Source: Candidatus Izemoplasma sp. (lineage in GTDB: Bacteria; Bacillota_I; Bacilli_A; Izemoplasmatales; Izemoplasmataceae). Taken from it: a DNA stretch of 9,382 nt. Every line of letters starts with the position of its first letter. Position 1 is the first letter of the stretch. The translations under genes and the position numbers were made by a program. Location of the stretch: assembly GCA_029939615.1 (NCBI GenBank), contig JAOZSP010000048.1, forward strand, positions 1 to 9,382. Reading direction: 5' to 3'. Below, one piece after another: positions 6,134-9,382 of this stretch. The notes below the pieces were generated by a model. It ran no database searches and was not told where the DNA came from. It worked only from the letters and a program-made list of their open reading frames with translations.

Positions 6134-6672
6134 ATATTACGACTTCTAAAATAATTTCTTAACAATTGTGAAAAAAGATATCTTGTCAATGTAAAAATTA
6201 AGACAAAGAAAGCCAATAACGTTCCATTAACAAAATTAAATGTTCTAACAAATACATATTGATCTAATATATAAAATATTAATAAATATCCAAAAAAGAA
6301 AATAGTTCCAAATGATTTTAATACAAGTGGAAATTGTCTCATTAGAATATAAGTCTTATATAATTCTTCGAAAACACTATAAACAAGCATTAAAGCAGCA
6401 ACATATATAATATCTTTGTAATTAGCAAAGTTAAATAACTCAATTACAAAAAAAGCAAAAGTAAAATTCAAAATAAAGTTAAATACTAAATTAATATATC
6501 TATTATGATGAAAAACCCCACCAAATTCAATAGCAATTAAACGCTGGCGTGGTTGTTCTTGTTTTTCTTTTTGTAATTTCTCAATTTTCTTAATAACTTT
6601 TTTTAATTCTTCCAACTCTTCAAGTTCTTTTAAATCCTCTTCAGAGTTATCTTTCTTTGGCTCTTGTTCCAT
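6127..6672 (-). CDS. Uncharacterised four-helix membrane protein with acidic coiled-coil N-terminus
   Basis: I do not recognise this 181-residue protein by sequence. Residues 1-41 are very hydrophilic: rich in Glu, Lys and Leu, with an EELEELKKVIKKIEKL pattern that predicts a charged coiled coil. Four hydrophobic stretches follow, at about 60-82, 87-101 (short), 121-137 and 147-170, ending in an Arg-rich tail (RNYFRSRN). There is no signal peptide or lipobox, so the N-terminus is probably cytosolic. It lies 2 bases after uvrA, whose last codons hold its GAGG Shine-Dalgarno (6680-6683), and its stop is inside the hprK ribosome binding site. In B. subtilis the gene just upstream of hprK is yvlD, a small four-helix holin-like membrane protein, so this may be a positional equivalent. 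The sequence gives no direct proof. It is certainly a real gene, given the tight operon packing and distinct composition. Confidence 0.85.
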   Translation of the reverse strand: MEQEPKKDNSEEDLKELEELEELKKVIKKIEKLQKEKQEQPRQRLIAIEFGGVFHHNRYINLVFNFILNFTFAFFVIELFNFANYKDIIYVAALMLVYSVFEELYKTYILMRQFPLVLKSFGTIFFFGYLLIFYILDQYVFVRTFNFVNGTLLAFFVLIFTLTRYLFSQLLRNYFRSRNMG

Positions 6673-6674
6673 AA

Positions 6675-9382
6675 TTATACCTCTAATACTTTTTTAAGAT
6701 ATTCCCCTGTAAAACTATTTTCGTTTTGTGAGATTTCTTCTGGTGTCCCAGTTGCAATAACAGTTCCCCCCATATCTCCACCTTCTGGTCCTAAATCAAT
6801 AATATGATCAGCAACTTTTATTACATCGAGGTTATGTTCTATTATAACAACTGTTGCTCCTAAATCAACTATATGTTGAATAACTTTTAATAACCTTTTT
6901 ACATCATCACTATGCAACCCTGTAGTTGGTTCATCTAAGATATATAAAGTGTCTTTAGATATTCTCTTATGTAGTTCTTTAGCTAGTTTTACACGTTGTG
7001 CTTCTCCCCCACTTAGGGTTGTTGCAGGTTGTCCTAGTTTTAAATACCCTAATCCAACATCATTAAGTGTTTGTAATTTATTCTTAGCTTTAGGGATATT
7101 TTTGAAAAACACTACTGCTTCCTCGATTGTCATTTGAAGAACATCACTTATGTTCTTCCCTTTATATTTAACTTCCAATGTTTCATTATTATAACGTTTT
7201 GCGCCACACACTTCACAGGGAACATATACATCAGGTAAGAAATGCATTTCAATTTTTATAAGTCCATCTCCATTACATGTTTCACATCTTCCGCCTTTAA
7301 CATTAAAGCTAAAACGACCTTTTTTATATCCTCTTATTTTTGCTTCATTAGTTAACGCAAAAATATCTCTGATATTATCAAATACTCCAGTATAAGTAGC
7401 TGGATTACTACGAGGAGTTCTACCAATAGGAGATTGATCAATATTAATTATTTTCTCAAAGTTATCTACTCCAAGTAATTGATCAAAATCGCCTTCTCTT
7501 TTCTTTTTACGATATATTTTATTTGATAAACCTTTATATAAACATTCATTTATTAAGCTAGATTTACCACTACCACTAACACCTGTAATAACGTTTAGTA
7601 CTCCTTTAGGGATTAGAACATTAATATTCTTTAGATTGTTTTGACGTGCTCCTTTTATCTCTATATAACCATTATCATGATCTCTTCTCGAAGAAGGAAC
7701 ATCTATTTTTAAACGGCCTGAAAGGTATTTCCCAGTAATACTGTTTTTATCTCTTAAAATTTGTTTAATAGTACCTTGGAAAGTAACTTCTCCACCTAAT
7801 AATCCTGCCCCTGGACCAATATCAATTATTTGATCCGCTTGAAACATTGTTTCTTCATCGTGTTCTACTACAAGCAACGTATTTCCTAAGTCACGCATTT
7901 TCTTTAAAGTACTTATCAATCTGTGATTATCTCTTTGATGTAAGCCGATACTCGGCTCATCCAACACATAAAGAACACCTGTTAGTTGTGATCCTATTTG
8001 TGTTGCGAGTCTTATTCGTTGGCTTTCTCCACCACTTAAAGTTGCTGCTTGTCTTGATAATGTTAAATAGTTTAATCCAACGTTATTCAAAAAACTTAAT
8101 CTTTCAATTATCTCTTTTAAAACCATCTCACTTATTTTCTTATCTGTACTATTTAATTCAATATTTTCAAGAAATTGAACAGTGTCTTTAATTGACATAT
8201 CAGTTAGAGAAATAATATCAATTCCTCCTACTTTTACACTTAATGCTTTTTCATTTAGTTTCTTACCATGACATACAGGACACTTTATTTCAGCCATATA
8301 TCCATCTATCCAGTCACGCATAAAACGAGAAGATGTTTCCATATATCTTCTTTCTAAGTTATTGATAATTCCTTCATATTTTGCGGTATTTTGATGACGA
8401 TAACCATCTTTTTTACTACCACCAAACTTAAATAAAATTTGTTCTTTGGTTCCATATAAAAAGATATCTAAATCGTTTGAATCCATGTCTTTTACAGGAG
8501 TATTAATGTTTATTCCATAATGTTTAGCTACTTGTCTTATCATACTGAAACCGTATGTATCAGTATTTTGCCATCCTTTAACTGCTCCACCTTCTAATGA
8601 AAGTTCTCTATCAGGAATTAGTATATTAGGATCAATTTTTCTTTTATGTCCTAGTCCGTTACATTCAGAACAAGCACCGTATGGAGCATTAAATGAAAAT
8701 AATCGTGGTTCTAAACTACCGATACTAAAATCACATTTTGGACAAGCATAGTGTTCGCTAAATATGTGTTCTTCATTATTAATTAGAACAACTACTTTTC
8801 CTTCACCTCTTCTTGCGGCTGTTTCTAAACTATCATATAGTCTACTTCTTACTCCGTCTTTTATTTTCAATCTATCTACAACTGCTTCTAATGTATGTCT
8901 TTTGTTTTTTTCTAAGTTAATATCGTCATCTAAATCATATATTTCCTTATTAATTCTTACTCTAACAAATCCGTCTTTTTGAAGTTGTTCTAAGGTTTTA
9001 ACATGTGTCCCTTTTCTTTGTTTAACTAAAGGAGCTAAAATTATTACTCTTCCTTCAGAAACTTCTAATACTTTAGTTGTCATTTCTTCAATTGTTTGTC
9101 CTGTAATCTCGATGCCATGTTTAGGGCATATCGGTTTACCAATACGAGCATAAAGAAGACGTAAATAATCATATATTTCCGTTACTGTCCCGACTGTACT
9201 TCTTGGGTTTTTTGATGTCGTTTTCTGATCGATGCTTATAGCTGGGCTTAGACCTTCAATACTTTCAACATCAGGTTTTTCCATGTTACCTAAAAATTGT
9301 CGAGCATATGCACTAAGGCTTTCGACGTATCTTCTTTGTCCTTCTTTATATATTGTATCAAATGCTAAAGAAGACTTACCAC
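6675..9382 (-). CDS. uvrA: Excinuclease ABC subunit A, 5' end outside window
   Basis: UvrA is the ATPase that finds bulky DNA lesions and loads UvrB in nucleotide excision repair. The frame stays open to the window's right edge, adding 32 codons before the Met at 9284. These begin GKSSLAFDTIY, so the edge cuts through the first Walker A loop and about 38 residues are missing. Numbering from the Met at 9284, zinc ligands are CPKC/CSEC (181-184, 205-208), CPVC (335-338) and CETC/CEVC (667-670, 690-693). ABC signatures are LSGGE (416-420 and 757-761), each followed by LDEP (441-444, 783-786). The second Walker A is GVSGSGKSS (568-576). The UvrB-binding and insertion domains lie between about 85 and 330. 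All essential motifs are intact, as in a normal protein of about 940 residues. Met9284 corresponds to an internal methionine in E. coli UvrA and is not the start. It heads the visible part of the operon. uvrB, often upstream, is not seen. Confidence 0.98.
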   Translation of the reverse strand, partial: GKSSLAFDTIYKEGQRRYVESLSAYARQFLGNMEKPDVESIEGLSPAISIDQKTTSKNPRSTVGTVTEIYDYLRLLYARIGKPICPKHGIEITGQTIEEMTTKVLEVSEGRVIILAPLVKQRKGTHVKTLEQLQKDGFVRVRINKEIYDLDDDINLEKNKRHTLEAVVDRLKIKDGVRSRLYDSLETAARRGEGKVVVLINNEEHIFSEHYACPKCDFSIGSLEPRLFSFNAPYGACSECNGLGHKRKIDPNILIPDRELSLEGGAVKGWQNTDTYGFSMIRQVAKHYGININTPVKDMDSNDLDIFLYGTKEQILFKFGGSKKDGYRHQNTAKYEGIINNLERRYMETSSRFMRDWIDGYMAEIKCPVCHGKKLNEKALSVKVGGIDIISLTDMSIKDTVQFLENIELNSTDKKISEMVLKEIIERLSFLNNVGLNYLTLSRQAATLSGGESQRIRLATQIGSQLTGVLYVLDEPSIGLHQRDNHRLISTLKKMRDLGNTLLVVEHDEETMFQADQIIDIGPGAGLLGGEVTFQGTIKQILRDKNSITGKYLSGRLKIDVPSSRRDHDNGYIEIKGARQNNLKNINVLIPKGVLNVITGVSGSGKSSLINECLYKGLSNKIYRKKKREGDFDQLLGVDNFEKIINIDQSPIGRTPRSNPATYTGVFDNIRDIFALTNEAKIRGYKKGRFSFNVKGGRCETCNGDGLIKIEMHFLPDVYVPCEVCGAKRYNNETLEVKYKGKNISDVLQMTIEEAVVFFKNIPKAKNKLQTLNDVGLGYLKLGQPATTLSGGEAQRVKLAKELHKRISKDTLYILDEPTTGLHSDDVKRLLKVIQHIVDLGATVVIIEHNLDVIKVADHIIDLGPEGGDMGGTVIATGTPEEISQNENSFTGEYLKKVLEV

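Noticed and set aside
6949..8982. Three plus-strand open frames antisense to uvrA (6949-7137, 7847-8191, 8764-8982)
   Set aside because: All lie wholly within conserved uvrA coding sequence on the other strand and have no recognisable motifs, so they are shadows.
9282..9284. ATG at 9284 as the start of uvrA
   Set aside because: Upstream codons in frame encode GKSSLAFDTIYKEGQRR, a conserved part of UvrA, up to the window edge. The Met matches an internal methionine of E. coli UvrA.
1..9382. Mycoplasma-type genetic code (TGA = Trp)
   Set aside because: Conserved tryptophans in fbp and lgt are encoded TGG, and no conserved protein needs an in-frame TGA read through.
1..9382. Previously undescribed defence, mobile or biosynthetic system
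   Set aside because: All but one gene belong to established housekeeping families in a familiar order, with uniform composition and tight operon spacing. No repeats, integrases, toxin-antitoxin pairs or atypical islands were seen.

Overview
The window is a compact, AT-rich, low-GC Gram-positive (Firmicutes/Mollicutes-type) chromosomal segment with eight protein genes and almost no non-coding DNA. Every gene belongs to a well-known family or occupies a familiar position. Class III fructose-1,6-bisphosphatase, HPr kinase/phosphorylase, WhiA and the order uvrA–membrane protein–hprK–lgt–trxB–whiA all point to Bacillota or a close Mollicutes relative. Tryptophan is written TGG, so the standard bacterial code applies, which argues against Mycoplasma/Spiroplasma. 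A walled relative of the Mollicutes, a basal mollicute that kept the standard code, or an Erysipelotrichia-like lineage would fit. The species cannot be named from this sequence.

Layout. (1) Positions 1-1844, plus strand: fbp, missing about 66 N-terminal residues at the left edge. (2) Positions 1843-1871: a symmetric hairpin that terminates both fbp and the convergent acpS. (3) Positions 1870-3151, minus strand: whiA and acpS, overlapping by 8 bases, behind their own sigma-A-type promoter (3178-3206). (4) Positions 3238-9382, minus strand: a tightly packed unit read in the order uvrA (5' end outside the window), a 181-residue membrane protein, hprK, lgt and trxB, with gaps of 2, 6, 10 and 20 bases. 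It ends in a hairpin terminator at 3210-3239. A weak candidate promoter lies in the 3' end of lgt, just before trxB.

Function. The long unit combines housekeeping jobs that are co-located in many Firmicutes but do not form one pathway: nucleotide excision repair (UvrA), carbon catabolite control through HPr-Ser46 phosphorylation (HprK), lipoprotein lipidation (Lgt) and thiol redox balance (TrxB). WhiA (division/chromosome-related DNA-binding protein) and AcpS (activation of acyl carrier protein) form a second unit. Fbp supplies the gluconeogenic step on the opposite strand.

I found no mobile element, CRISPR array, tRNA or rRNA, and no convincing sign of an undescribed system. The most useful leads are a thioredoxin reductase that lacks the NADPH-binding HRRxxxR motif, the uncharacterised coiled-coil/membrane protein between uvrA and hprK, and a small palindrome inside the whiA promoter. 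No non-coding stretch exceeds 86 bases.
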